Shown here piece by piece: positions 9,915 through 18,921 of a stretch of DNA of 64,000 nt (positions within the stretch are counted from its first letter, which is position 1; each line of letters begins with the position of its first letter). The stretch is from contig CAMECH010000012.1 of assembly GCA_945913015.1 (NCBI GenBank), positions 1 to 64,000 on the forward strand. The letters run 5' to 3'. This DNA comes from an uncultured Bacteroides sp. GTDB lineage: Bacteria; Bacillota; Clostridia; Lachnospirales; Lachnospiraceae. Below the pieces are notes generated by a model. It saw nothing but the letters and a program-made list of their open reading frames with translations. It searched no databases and had not been told where the DNA came from. The position numbers were made by a program, and so were the translations under genes.

Positions 9915-9956
9915 AAGCCCCCGGTCATTAGAATATAATCTAACAACCGAAGGCTT
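9915..9956 (-). terminator. Terminator after the ABC importer genes
   Basis: On the minus strand an imperfect stem (AAGCCTTCGGT with ACCGGGGGCTT, inner TTAGA/TCTAA) is followed by TTTTATTTTTT. It lies 37 bases past the permease stop at 9993 and separates the importer operon from the enzyme operon. The stretch 9741-9914 holds no gene and must carry the enzyme operon's promoter; no convincing boxes were found. Confidence 0.7.
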
Positions 9957-9992
9957 CTTAAACCATACAGTTTAAATTCTGATGTACTAAGA

Positions 9993-10850
9993 TTACTCCT
10001 TAACGGCACCTACGTTAACACCCTGTACAAAGTAGTCCTGAAGGAATGGGTACATAATCATGAACGGAAGGATTGCAACGATTGTTGCAGCATTCTTAAC
10101 CGTATTAGGATCAACACCACCTACATCAGGAATATCATTATCCATAACCAAGCTACGCAGCTTAATCTGGAAGTTGAACAGTGAGTTATCGTTGATGTAA
10201 ATCTTAAAGTTTGTGTAATCGTTCCAGAATGTTACCATGAACATCAGACCGATTGAGGCAATAGCTGCCTTTGAAAGAGGAAGTACAATCTTGAAGAATA
10301 TTCCCATAGGAGAACATCCGTCAATCTGTGCTGCCTCGAACAAACTTCCCGGAATACCTTCAAAGAAGTTTCTCATAAGTACAAGGTTATATACATTGAT
10401 AGCCAATGGGAAGATAACTGAACCAAGTGTGTTAAGAAGGTGCAGGTTCTTCATAACGAGGTATGTAGGAATCATACCGCCATTGAAAATCATTGTAAAG
10501 AGTAACATATTTGCAAAGAAGTTACGACCCGGCATCTCATACTGGATAAGTACATAAGCACCCAGTGTTGAAAGTGTAAGACCAAGCAATGAACCTACTG
10601 CTGTAACGAATACAGAAATAAGGAATGGCTTAAACAATACTGCGTTTGTAAGTACTTCCTTATAACCATCAACTGTAACTACCTGTGGCCAGAATAACAT
10701 ACCGTAGCCGGCACGTGCATCAAAGGAGTCGACAATGACCTTCCACATAGGGAGCAAAATGATTAATGAAATCAAAATGAAAATTAAGCCATTGACGAGT
10801 GGGAATACCTTAAATTTTTTCTTTTTCTTTTTTACTACTATTTCACTCAT
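9993..10850 (-). CDS. Carbohydrate ABC transporter permease (CUT1, LplC/YtcP type)
   Basis: One of two membrane subunits of a sugar importer. The 285 residues have six predicted membrane helices and the cytoplasmic EAA loop, seen as EAAQIDGCSPMGIFFKIVLP, which docks to the ATPase. The C-terminus ending in VNVGAVKE is typical of this subfamily. AAGGAGG precedes the start. It begins 14 bases after the partner permease. No ATPase subunit is encoded nearby; CUT1 systems often share an MsmK-type ATPase from elsewhere (known for the family, inferred here). Confidence 0.93.
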   Translation of the reverse strand: MSEIVVKKKKKKFKVFPLVNGLIFILISLIILLPMWKVIVDSFDARAGYGMLFWPQVVTVDGYKEVLTNAVLFKPFLISVFVTAVGSLLGLTLSTLGAYVLIQYEMPGRNFFANMLLFTMIFNGGMIPTYLVMKNLHLLNTLGSVIFPLAINVYNLVLMRNFFEGIPGSLFEAAQIDGCSPMGIFFKIVLPLSKAAIASIGLMFMVTFWNDYTNFKIYINDNSLFNFQIKLRSLVMDNDIPDVGGVDPNTVKNAATIVAILPFMIMYPFLQDYFVQGVNVGAVKE

Positions 10851-10864
10851 TCTTCACACCCTCC

Positions 10865-12355
10865 TTATACAATACCGCGTCCACGGACTTTCTTACTTGC
10901 ATAGTTACAGATGATTACGAGCAGACCACTGACTACAGAACGGAAGAGACCAACGGCTGTTGTATAACCATAGTCAGGACGTCCGCCACCGAATGTCTTG
11001 TAGTATACGAATGTCTGCAATACGTTAGATACATCATATACGGCATCGTTCATAAGTACGAATACTGATTCAAACAGGTTCATAACCTTAGCAAGGTTAA
11101 GAATGAATACTGTGATAATTGTATTAGTAAGTGCCGGTAATGTAATAAATCTCATCTTGTTGAAACGGTTAGCACCATCGATTTCAGCAGCCTCATAAAG
11201 TTCAGGGCTGATACCGGACAATGTTGCGAGGAAGAGGATTGTTCCCCAACCTGTATCCTTCCATACATTGATTACGAAATATGAACCTACCCAATATCTT
11301 GGATCTCCCAGGAAGAAGATACCGTTAGATGGGTTACCGCCAAACATTCCAAATACCTCAGCAAGGAATGTGTTAACCATACCTGATGTACTAGGAGCAA
11401 GAATCAAACGGAACAGAGATGCTGTAACAACCCATGACATGAAGTGAGGGAGGTAAATAATTGTCTGAACCGTCTTCTTAAAGATAATGTTTGAAATCTC
11501 GTGTAACAGCAATGAAATGATAACAGCAGCGCCTGTGTTCAGGATGAGCTTGATAATACTTAAGTACAGTGTGTTCTTAAATGCTGTCCAGAAGTAAATA
11601 TCTGCAGTTGCCATCTCATAGAAATGTGTAATACCAATATAGTAAGGATTGGTAATTTTATAACTTGTAAACGCATAACGCAAACCAAGCATCGGCCAGT
11701 AATTGAATATCAATACAAAGATGAAAGCCGGCAGGAACATTACATAGAACCATCTGTAATAGTATATCATAGACCATACACTCTTATTGATGGAGTTTGT
11801 CATGTACTTTGCGTCAACATTAATTTCTTTCTTAAAATACTTCAAAATGTCAAAAAATACACCAATGACAGCAACTACCAAACCAATGATAACAACGAAG
11901 AAACCAAGTCCTAATGTATATTCACCGTTTGATAAGAGGTTGCCTAACATTACATTGTTGTACTTATTGATTACACCGCCTTTAACCTGCTGTCTTCCGG
12001 CATATTCAAGGAATGGCGATACGAACATTGATACAGCAAAAATCACGCCTGCAATTGCAGTTGTAATAATTGAAAGCTTCTCCCTCTTTGCTACACAAAG
12101 GAGAATTGTTGCTACTAATGCAATCATGTACAGATACCAGAAAAATGACATCTGAATATTCATAAAGCTGTAGGCTATCTCAATATCTCCAGTATTCTGA
12201 ACAAAAGGCAGCAGCCCACCAATAAACGCAATTACAGCACCGGCTATAGCAATTACCTTAAGATTCTGAGGTCCTTTATCGCTGACCTTGGTACCGCACT
12301 TAGGGCACACTTTTGCATGTTTAGGTAACTCTGTATTACAAGACTTACATTGCAT
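10865..12355 (-). CDS. Zinc ribbon-fused sugar ABC transporter permease (LplB/YtcQ-type partner)
   Basis: The 496 residues are about 190 longer than normal LplB permeases. An N-terminal zinc ribbon (two CxxC pairs, CKSC and CPKC, within 20 residues) is followed by four extra membrane segments (about residues 30-185). Only then comes the usual permease, starting at SMIYYYRWFYVMFLPAFIF, with the EAA loop EAAEIDGANRFNKMRFITLP. The start at 12355 has AAGGAAGG 7 bases upstream; an in-frame start at 12400 would add 15 residues. There is no stop or frameshift between the modules. The role of the zinc ribbon in a permease is unknown. Confidence 0.88.
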   Translation of the reverse strand: MQCKSCNTELPKHAKVCPKCGTKVSDKGPQNLKVIAIAGAVIAFIGGLLPFVQNTGDIEIAYSFMNIQMSFFWYLYMIALVATILLCVAKREKLSIITTAIAGVIFAVSMFVSPFLEYAGRQQVKGGVINKYNNVMLGNLLSNGEYTLGLGFFVVIIGLVVAVIGVFFDILKYFKKEINVDAKYMTNSINKSVWSMIYYYRWFYVMFLPAFIFVLIFNYWPMLGLRYAFTSYKITNPYYIGITHFYEMATADIYFWTAFKNTLYLSIIKLILNTGAAVIISLLLHEISNIIFKKTVQTIIYLPHFMSWVVTASLFRLILAPSTSGMVNTFLAEVFGMFGGNPSNGIFFLGDPRYWVGSYFVINVWKDTGWGTILFLATLSGISPELYEAAEIDGANRFNKMRFITLPALTNTIITVFILNLAKVMNLFESVFVLMNDAVYDVSNVLQTFVYYKTFGGGRPDYGYTTAVGLFRSVVSGLLVIICNYASKKVRGRGIV

Positions 12356-12434
12356 CTCTATACCTTCCTTCTTTCCTAAAAATTTTTGTAATTCATTCAA
12401 GCCTACTTCAGAAAAGTTGCTTTAGAAAGAATCT

Positions 12435-12462
12435 GCTTTCAGGCGGTTTCCCGCCCGAAAGC
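12435..12462 (-). other. GC-rich stem-loop between binding protein and permease genes
   Basis: GCTTTC pairs with GAAAGC and GGCGG with CCGCC around a TTTC loop. No U-run follows on the minus strand (AGATTCTTTC). It is therefore more likely a processing or stabilising stem that keeps binding-protein mRNA high than a full terminator. It lies 33 bases past the binding protein stop. Confidence 0.65.
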
Positions 12463-12494
12463 AAACCCATCATGAAAACCAAATCAAATTATAA

Positions 12495-14075
12495 TTACTT
12501 GTTGAGTGACTTAAGAACTTCATTAACCTTGTTACCAACCTTGCTCTGGTATTCCTTGATACCATCAGCAGCTGACATTTCGCCGTTAGCAACAGCAGCA
12601 ACAATGATGTTTCTCTGCTTGTTGATATCAGAAATGTTATCAGCCATAGCTTCTGTATAAGGAACCGGAGTAGCAACTGTTGAGTTGTTAGCGAAGAACT
12701 CACCATTCTTCTTAGCAAGATCTGTCATTGCTGCAGCACCTGGATCTGTACCGTTCTTGAATGTTGCAAGAGCGAGGATTGGATCAATGTGGTTCTTCTT
12801 CATAAGACCTGTTGGCTTCTCAGGTGATGGAAGCATATGGAACTGACCTTCTGTATAAGTTGTTCCCTTGTCTTCCTTACCCTTTACAGTTACTGTCTCA
12901 GCCTTTGTATCCCAGTGAGTACCCTTAGCGCCGTACTCCCAAGCTGTCTGAACGTCGCCGCCATCAAGCATTGTGTCGATGAAGTACTTGAAGATACCTT
13001 CCGGATTCTCAGCGTGAGTTGTAATACACCAAGCTGGTGCAATACGCTCTACATATGTACCAAGTTCCTTAATAGGATTGATAGCAATAAGAGTTCCATC
13101 AAGTCCCTTGTTCTCAAGGTTCATCTTCAATGTATCAGCCCATGTACCAGCCCAATATGTAAATACACCTGTGTTGTCTGCATAGAACTTATCACGAGCG
13201 TTAGCTGTTGAGTTGTTAACTGATTCCTTATCAAGAACGCCATCCTTAACAGCTGTCTGGATTCTTGTAAGAGCATCCTGCATTTCCTTCTGAGCGAAAC
13301 CATCAACGTACTTTCCGTCAGCTCCCTTATAGAATGAGTACTGTGCCTTCTGGTAGAACTCTGGAAGGTAGTTTGTGTAAGGTGCTTCACCGCCGATGTA
13401 ACCAGCAGCAGAAATAACTACGCTGTTCTTAGCTACCTGCATCTTCTTAAGCATGTCATAGTACTGATCAAATGTAAGAGTCTTACCTTCGATATCTGAT
13501 ACCTTCATGCCTGCTGCTTCAAGCCATGTCTTCTTAACATATGTGCAGCATCCGTTACCACGGTATGGTGAGAATCCATACATTCTCTTCTGTCCGTCAA
13601 GGCCACCAACCTTAAGTGAATTGAAGATATTGTCAGCTGTCTTGATAAGTCTTCCTGAGTTCTTTGTCTCAGAAGCATTCCAAGCATCTGTCATATCCCA
13701 AAGGTAACCTGATGATGCATACAATGCATAGTAGTCAGCTGAAAGCAGAACTACGTCTGGCATCTGATCTGTTGCGTTGAATGCATTACCTACTGCATCA
13801 TAGTATCCTGAGTGATCAGGACGAATCCACTTAATGTCGATTGTGCCATCGCCAAGAAGTGTCTTAAGGTATGCATAGAACTCCTTACCACCATTAGTCT
13901 CAGTTACAACTGTGTTATCAACCATAACTGTGAATGACTTTGGCTGTGTTACTTCCTTAGCAGCTGTTGAAGCGTCAGTGCCTTCTGCACCGCCCTGATT
14001 ACCACAAGCTACAAGGCTCATTACTGATGTAAGTGTTAAACCTACAGCAGCCAGTTTCTTAACTGTCTTCTTCAT
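12495..14075 (-). CDS. Extracellular solute-binding lipoprotein of a sugar ABC importer (LplA/YtcQ type)
   Basis: Captures the sugar ligand outside the membrane and delivers it to the two permeases downstream. The 526-residue product begins MKKTVKKLAAVGLTL and has the lipobox LVAC at residues 20-23, so it is a lipoprotein. Length and layout fit the large LplA-like binding proteins. The start at 14075 has AAGGAGGG upstream; an earlier in-frame ATG at 14129 lies inside the leader. A clear promoter and operator-like palindrome lie just upstream. The pectin context suggests (rhamno)galacturonan oligosaccharides as ligand. Confidence 0.92.
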   Translation of the reverse strand: MKKTVKKLAAVGLTLTSVMSLVACGNQGGAEGTDASTAAKEVTQPKSFTVMVDNTVVTETNGGKEFYAYLKTLLGDGTIDIKWIRPDHSGYYDAVGNAFNATDQMPDVVLLSADYYALYASSGYLWDMTDAWNASETKNSGRLIKTADNIFNSLKVGGLDGQKRMYGFSPYRGNGCCTYVKKTWLEAAGMKVSDIEGKTLTFDQYYDMLKKMQVAKNSVVISAAGYIGGEAPYTNYLPEFYQKAQYSFYKGADGKYVDGFAQKEMQDALTRIQTAVKDGVLDKESVNNSTANARDKFYADNTGVFTYWAGTWADTLKMNLENKGLDGTLIAINPIKELGTYVERIAPAWCITTHAENPEGIFKYFIDTMLDGGDVQTAWEYGAKGTHWDTKAETVTVKGKEDKGTTYTEGQFHMLPSPEKPTGLMKKNHIDPILALATFKNGTDPGAAAMTDLAKKNGEFFANNSTVATPVPYTEAMADNISDINKQRNIIVAAVANGEMSAADGIKEYQSKVGNKVNEVLKSLNK

Positions 14076-14119
14076 AAAAATGAAACCCTCCTTTTTGGTT
14101 TTGGAACCTTTCGATTCCA

Positions 14120-14149
14120 TCACCGACATTAGATTAATTTAATCGGTGA
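14120..14149 (-). promoter_or_regulatory. Nested palindrome (operator candidate) at the importer start site
   Basis: TCACCGA (14120-14126) and TCGGTGA (14143-14149) are a perfect inverted pair. Inside lies a second perfect 13-bp palindrome, GATTAATTTAATC (14132-14144). The start site predicted from the promoter at 14154-14182 falls near 14147, so a protein bound here would block transcription. No regulator gene is next to it. Confidence 0.5.
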
Positions 14150-14153
14150 GTAC

Positions 14154-14182
14154 ATAATAACATTTTTGTGTAATTTTAACAA
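14154..14182 (-). promoter_or_regulatory. Sigma-A type promoter of the sugar importer
   Basis: On the minus strand TTGTTA is separated by 17 bases from TATTAT. It lies about 80 bases ahead of the binding-protein start. The remaining stretch 14183-14458 is AT-rich and shows no gene. Confidence 0.65.
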
Positions 14183-14458
14183 GACTATTTTTAACAATTT
14201 GCGTATTTTTTTTGAACAAATTATGAAATATTGTCATTTTTGCCTTATTTTAGGGCTTTTTAGGCTTTATAAAAAATGTATAAACTTATGCATTTCCGAC
14301 TTTCAAAAAGTCTTTTTAAGCTTGTCAATTATTTTCCTGATAACATTTATATGGTAAAAATGCATAATTATGACTGCATTTTTACTTATCCATTTTGTCA
14401 TTTTAACAGCAATATACCGTTTCAACGTCCAAAAATGTGTATTTGTGATTTTGATTTA

Positions 14459-15106
14459 TCATTTTTTACCAATAGGACTTATATCTTTATAAATGAATAC
14501 TCCGTTCTCCACCTCATACGTCACCCTGCCTGCCGTACTTTCCACAATACTGTTTATAAACTCTTCGCTTTCTGCGATATCAGCCATAACCTCCGCTTCA
14601 ATTTTGTCGGTGTACTGTACATTATCAAGGGTGAGCTTAAGCTGCCCGGCAATATGCTGCAGTTTTGCAAGATTCGTATAATCAAATGTAAGGTGTATCC
14701 TTCTCCCTTCTGTCTGCTGCTGTATCGCGGCATCGGCAAGCCCTGCCTGTGCGGCCTGTGTGTACGCGCGCACAAGTCCTCCTGTTCCAAGCAGTATTCC
14801 GCCAAAATATCTTGTGACTACTATAAGACAGTTGTGCAGATTGTTCCCGTGAATAACTTCAAGTATCGGCTTTCCCGCTGTCCCTGACGGTTCACCGTCA
14901 TCGCTGCAACGCTGTGTTTCGTCATGTGCCCCTATTACAAACGCATGACAGTTATGCCTTGCATCCCAGTATTTCTTTCGTATTGCTTCGATATGTGCCG
15001 CCGCCTCCTGTTCATTGCTGACATGAAATACGTTTGCAATGAACTTTGACTTTTTCTCAACAATTTCACCGTAGCCATTTTTACTTATTATATAAAAATC
15101 AGACAT
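14459..15106 (-). CDS. YigZ/IMPACT family protein (UPF0029)
   Basis: A conserved family of unclear function in bacteria; the eukaryotic relative IMPACT acts in translation control. The 215 residues match the two-domain bacterial form. The N-terminal domain has the characteristic segments DARHNCHAFVIG, SDDGEPSGTAGKPIL and RYFGGILLGTGGLVRAY. The C-terminal domain of about 75 residues has the usual ferredoxin-like look. It is a single gene, divergent from the penicillin-binding protein gene. Confidence 0.9.
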   Translation of the reverse strand: MSDFYIISKNGYGEIVEKKSKFIANVFHVSNEQEAAAHIEAIRKKYWDARHNCHAFVIGAHDETQRCSDDGEPSGTAGKPILEVIHGNNLHNCLIVVTRYFGGILLGTGGLVRAYTQAAQAGLADAAIQQQTEGRRIHLTFDYTNLAKLQHIAGQLKLTLDNVQYTDKIEAEVMADIAESEEFINSIVESTAGRVTYEVENGVFIYKDISPIGKK

Positions 15107-15188
15107 TCGTTCCTCCGTGACATTACATTTGCCCCATAGAGCGCTTATTTATAAGCATATCATACATTTCTGAATAAGTCATTTATAT

Positions 15189-15217
15189 TTGTCAAAAATG
15201 AATGTGTGTGGTATACT
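15189..15217 (+). promoter_or_regulatory. Sigma-A promoter of the penicillin-binding protein gene
   Basis: TTGTCA (15189-15194), a 17-base spacer and TATACT (15212-15217). An in-frame ATG at 15202 falls inside this promoter, which supports the later start at 15283. Confidence 0.8.
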
Positions 15218-15282
15218 CTCATACGTATCTTATTTTTATTAAAACAATAGGTCTTACAATAGGTCTTAGTTGGAGGATTTCT

Positions 15283-17979
15283 ATGAACTATGGCAAAAAA
15301 GGTGTACGCCAGAAGAAAAAGCAGCTTACGTCCACCGGAAGCAGGATTGGTTCAAAGCTTGGGGTTAATATTTGCAAAATTCTTCTTGTATGTACCGTTA
15401 CAATAATTGTTGCATGCGGTTGCGTTGTTGCAGGTATGGTAAAGGGTATTATCGATTCTGCACCTGATATTTCTACTATTGATGTATCACCGACAGGCTA
15501 CGCCACAAAAATTTACGACAACAAGGGGAACGAAATCCAGACTCTTGTAGGCTCCGGCTCCAACAGAGTTGCAAAAAGCATTGACGACATTCCGCTGACA
15601 CTGCAGCGTGCATTTGTTGTACTTGAAGACGAACGCTTTTATGAGCACAACGGTATTGATATCCGTGGTATTATCCGTGCCGCATCAGAAGTAATCAAGT
15701 CACGCTCCCTTTCCCAGGGCGGCAGTACAATTACACAGCAGCTTTTGAAAAATAATGTTTTTAACGCTTATAATGAAAGTACCTCAGAAAAAATAAAACG
15801 TAAAATTCAGGAACAGTATCTTGCCATCAAACTTGAAACAACAATGAGCAAAGAAAAGATACTTGAGAATTATCTGAACACAATTAACCTTGGTAACGGA
15901 TATCTGGGTGTTCAGGCCGCTGCCAACGGTTACTTCGATAAAGATGTTTCCGAGCTTACAATTTCCGAATGTGCTGTAATAGCTTCCATAACGCAGAACC
16001 CGATGGGCAACAACCCGATTAACTATCCGGAGAAAAATCAGCGCCGCCAGCGCACCTGCCTTGAAAATCTCCGCAAGCAGGGATATATAAGTGAGGCGGA
16101 ATATCAGGAAGCCTTGGCAGATGATGTATATGCAAGAATTCAGGATTTACATACTGAAGAAAGTGCATCCACCTACTCATATTTTGTAGATGAGGTCATC
16201 GAACAGCTTTCACGCGATTTACAGGAGCAGAAAGGTTATACGGAAACACAGGCGCTTAATCTTATTTACAAGGGTGGGCTTTCAGTATATTCCACTCAGG
16301 ATTCGACAATGCAGAATGTTGCCAACTCGATAATTAATGACCCTGAAAACTGGCCATCGGATACGTACATTTCTATTTCGTACGCGCTTACGGTTACGGA
16401 TGCTGAAGGCAAAAAGCACAACTATTCACAGATGTCTTTGCAGAAATATTTCCAGACTACCGGAGGAAGAGCCAACTTCAGTCTTACCTTTGACAGTAAA
16501 GAGGAAGCTCAGAAATATGTTGACCAGTACCGTGAGGCAATCCTTGCGCAGGGCAATACATTTGTTGCCGAAAACCTGAGCTTTACAATACAGCCTCAGA
16601 TTTCATTTTCACTGATGGATCAGTATACCGGATACGTCAAGGTTATCGTAGGCGGCCGCGGCGATAAGGGCGGTAACCGTACGCTTAACCGCGCGACTTC
16701 AACGACAAGGCAGCCCGGTTCTTCAATAAAGCCGCTTGCCGTATATGGTCCGGCACTTGATGTAGGTGCAATTACTTTAGCTTCCGCAATAGACGATGCA
16801 CCTTACTATTATCAGGGTGAGGAAGCACAGCTTGTAACGAACTATGAGAAGGATTATCTCGGTCTTATGTCCATACGTACGGCACTTAAGCGCTCGCGCA
16901 ATGTGCCTGCCGTAAAGGTACTTACAATGATAACTCCTCAGGTTGGTTTTACTTATCTGCAGAAGCTCGGCATAAGCACTCTGGTATCACCAAAGGAAGC
17001 CATCAACGGAATGCATGACGTTGTACAGTCACTTGCACTCGGAGGTATGACAAAAGGTGTTACCAACATAGATATGACCGCAGCATACGCAGCCATAGCC
17101 AACAAAGGAACTTACACAAAACCTGTTTATTACACACAGGTATATGACCACAGCGGTAATCTTATAATTGACAATTCACAGGCTGAGACAAGACGTGTAT
17201 TTAAGGAAACAACAGCATGGCTTCTTACCAATGCAATGGAAGACGTAATCAAATCCGGTTCAGGTACCGCTGCCGCAATCGAGAATCAGCCGGTAGCCGG
17301 TAAGACGGGTACTACTAATGCAGACGGCGATATATGGTTCTGTGGATTTACACCATATTACACAGCTTCTATCTGGATTGGTTTTGACGACAATACAACA
17401 ATGAGAACAAGTAAATATCAGCACCGACAGATATGGTCAAAGATAATGACTGAGATTCACAAGAATCTGGCAACCAAGGAATTTGAGCTTGTTGATAATA
17501 TTATTCAGCTTGATGATGTGTGCTCGCAGTCCGGTAAACTTGCAGTTGACGGATTATGTTATGCAGATCCAAGAGGCAGTCAGGTTGTCTCAGAATATTT
17601 TGCTGAAGATAACCAGCCAAAGGATTCCTGCGACACTCACGTAATTATTAAGGAATGTAACCAGTCGCATATGGCAGCCAGTGCAGCATGTCCAAGCACC
17701 ACGACACGCATTTATATCAAAAAGCCTGCATCCAACGTGCTTAATCCTGAAGATGCCGGACAATACCCTGTTGCTGATGCCGAATATGCAATTACTGATA
17801 ACTATCTCAGCAATTTGTGTTCAATACACAGCAAAGCGATAACTGTGGTTCCGACTTATCCGCAGAGTACCAAACAATCTTCTGCCGGAAGTTCGTCATC
17901 TGCAACAAAGCCACAAGCTTCAACGCAAAGCAATACCACACAGCGAAGCACCGCCTCAGCATCCGGTGCAGGTCGCTGA
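15283..17979 (+). CDS. Class A penicillin-binding protein (transglycosylase + transpeptidase)
   Basis: Polymerises and cross-links peptidoglycan at the outer face of the membrane. The 898 residues have a basic cytoplasmic tail, one membrane anchor (about residues 27-50) and a GT51 domain with EDERFYEHNGIDIRG and GGSTITQQLLKN. The transpeptidase domain has the active serine in RQPGSSIKPL, SRN and KTGTTN. The C-terminus is a serine/threonine/glutamine-rich tail. GGAGG lies 6 bases before the chosen ATG. A hairpin terminator follows the stop. Confidence 0.96.
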   Translation: MNYGKKGVRQKKKQLTSTGSRIGSKLGVNICKILLVCTVTIIVACGCVVAGMVKGIIDSAPDISTIDVSPTGYATKIYDNKGNEIQTLVGSGSNRVAKSIDDIPLTLQRAFVVLEDERFYEHNGIDIRGIIRAASEVIKSRSLSQGGSTITQQLLKNNVFNAYNESTSEKIKRKIQEQYLAIKLETTMSKEKILENYLNTINLGNGYLGVQAAANGYFDKDVSELTISECAVIASITQNPMGNNPINYPEKNQRRQRTCLENLRKQGYISEAEYQEALADDVYARIQDLHTEESASTYSYFVDEVIEQLSRDLQEQKGYTETQALNLIYKGGLSVYSTQDSTMQNVANSIINDPENWPSDTYISISYALTVTDAEGKKHNYSQMSLQKYFQTTGGRANFSLTFDSKEEAQKYVDQYREAILAQGNTFVAENLSFTIQPQISFSLMDQYTGYVKVIVGGRGDKGGNRTLNRATSTTRQPGSSIKPLAVYGPALDVGAITLASAIDDAPYYYQGEEAQLVTNYEKDYLGLMSIRTALKRSRNVPAVKVLTMITPQVGFTYLQKLGISTLVSPKEAINGMHDVVQSLALGGMTKGVTNIDMTAAYAAIANKGTYTKPVYYTQVYDHSGNLIIDNSQAETRRVFKETTAWLLTNAMEDVIKSGSGTAAAIENQPVAGKTGTTNADGDIWFCGFTPYYTASIWIGFDDNTTMRTSKYQHRQIWSKIMTEIHKNLATKEFELVDNIIQLDDVCSQSGKLAVDGLCYADPRGSQVVSEYFAEDNQPKDSCDTHVIIKECNQSHMAASAACPSTTTRIYIKKPASNVLNPEDAGQYPVADAEYAITDNYLSNLCSIHSKAITVVPTYPQSTKQSSAGSSSSATKPQASTQSNTTQRSTASASGAGR

Positions 17980-17996
17980 CAGTTTTTTTAACATTT

Positions 17997-18022
17997 AAGC
18001 GGTGTTCATAAGAGCACCGCTT
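17997..18022 (+). terminator. Hairpin after the penicillin-binding protein gene
   Basis: Perfect 8-bp arms AAGCGGTG and CACCGCTT with a 10-base loop, followed by TTATT. It lies 17 bases past the stop. The U-run is short, so some readthrough into plsC is possible. Confidence 0.65.
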
Positions 18023-18073
18023 ATTGCATAAATCAATTCATATACACAAAGTAGTATAAGAAAGGTACGCACT

Positions 18074-18805
18074 ATGTTAAGACTTATATTGATTGTCATT
18101 TTTTTAATTATTTTCTTTATTATCAGCCTGCCATTGTTTGTCATTGAATGGCTTATCGGTAAATTTAATCCCCACGCAAAGGATATCAGCTCTCTTAGAA
18201 TTGTCCAGTCAGCATTTAAAGTTATTCTTTTTATCGGAGGCGTTAAAACTACCATAGTCGGTTTCGACAATATTCCAAAGGATGAGCCTGTTCTTTTTGT
18301 AGGAAACCACCGCAGTTTCTTTGACGTTATTATTTCGTACTCAATGATGCCACATCTTACGGGATTTGTCTCAAAAAAAGAAATTGAAAAGATTCCTTTA
18401 CTCAGAACCTGGATGCGATATCTTTACTGCCTGTTTCTTGACAGAAGCAACATAAAAGATGGGCTCAAAACAATTCTTTCGGGAATTGATAACATTAAGA
18501 ACGGAATTTCAATAGTTATCTTCCCTGAAGGTACACGTAACGATGAAGACGGTATAAAGCGTTTCAAGCAGGGAAGCTTTAAGATTGCGGAAAAATCCGG
18601 TTGCAAAATTATTCCAATGGTGCAAAATAACACATCTGCTGTATTTGAGGAGCATTTCCCACGAATTAAACGCACGCATACAGTTATTGAATTTGGCACC
18701 CCGATAGATATAAGCACCCTTGAAGAAGAACAGCGCAAAGCCATCGGTGCATACACTCATGACATTATGCTTGAAATGTATGAGAAAAATAAAGCTCTCG
18801 TATAA
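18074..18805 (+). CDS. plsC: 1-acyl-sn-glycerol-3-phosphate acyltransferase (PlsC family)
   Basis: Transfers a fatty acyl group to lysophosphatidic acid to make phosphatidic acid, at the cytoplasmic face of the membrane. The 243 residues start with a membrane anchor (about 3-25). The acyltransferase motifs are present: the HX4D box in GNHRSFFDVI and the substrate-binding FPEGTRN. It follows the PBP gene by 94 bases, with a hairpin between. Confidence 0.93.
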   Translation: MLRLILIVIFLIIFFIISLPLFVIEWLIGKFNPHAKDISSLRIVQSAFKVILFIGGVKTTIVGFDNIPKDEPVLFVGNHRSFFDVIISYSMMPHLTGFVSKKEIEKIPLLRTWMRYLYCLFLDRSNIKDGLKTILSGIDNIKNGISIVIFPEGTRNDEDGIKRFKQGSFKIAEKSGCKIIPMVQNNTSAVFEEHFPRIKRTHTVIEFGTPIDISTLEEEQRKAIGAYTHDIMLEMYEKNKALV

Positions 18806-18839
18806 TTTACAGTTTTTACAGCGTTTTGGAACTTTTCAC

Positions 18840-18868
18840 TTGTTTTGTCATTCACAATGTAGTATAAA
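18840..18868 (+). promoter_or_regulatory. Possible promoter of the 172-residue membrane protein gene
   Basis: TTGTTT (18840-18845), 17 bases, TATAAA (18863-18868). The -10 box is good and the -35 box weak. Confidence 0.4.
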
Positions 18869-18921
18869 TATTAAGTACGGCTATTTTTTGCCACATTTCA
18901 CTTTTATGGAGGAAACACACA

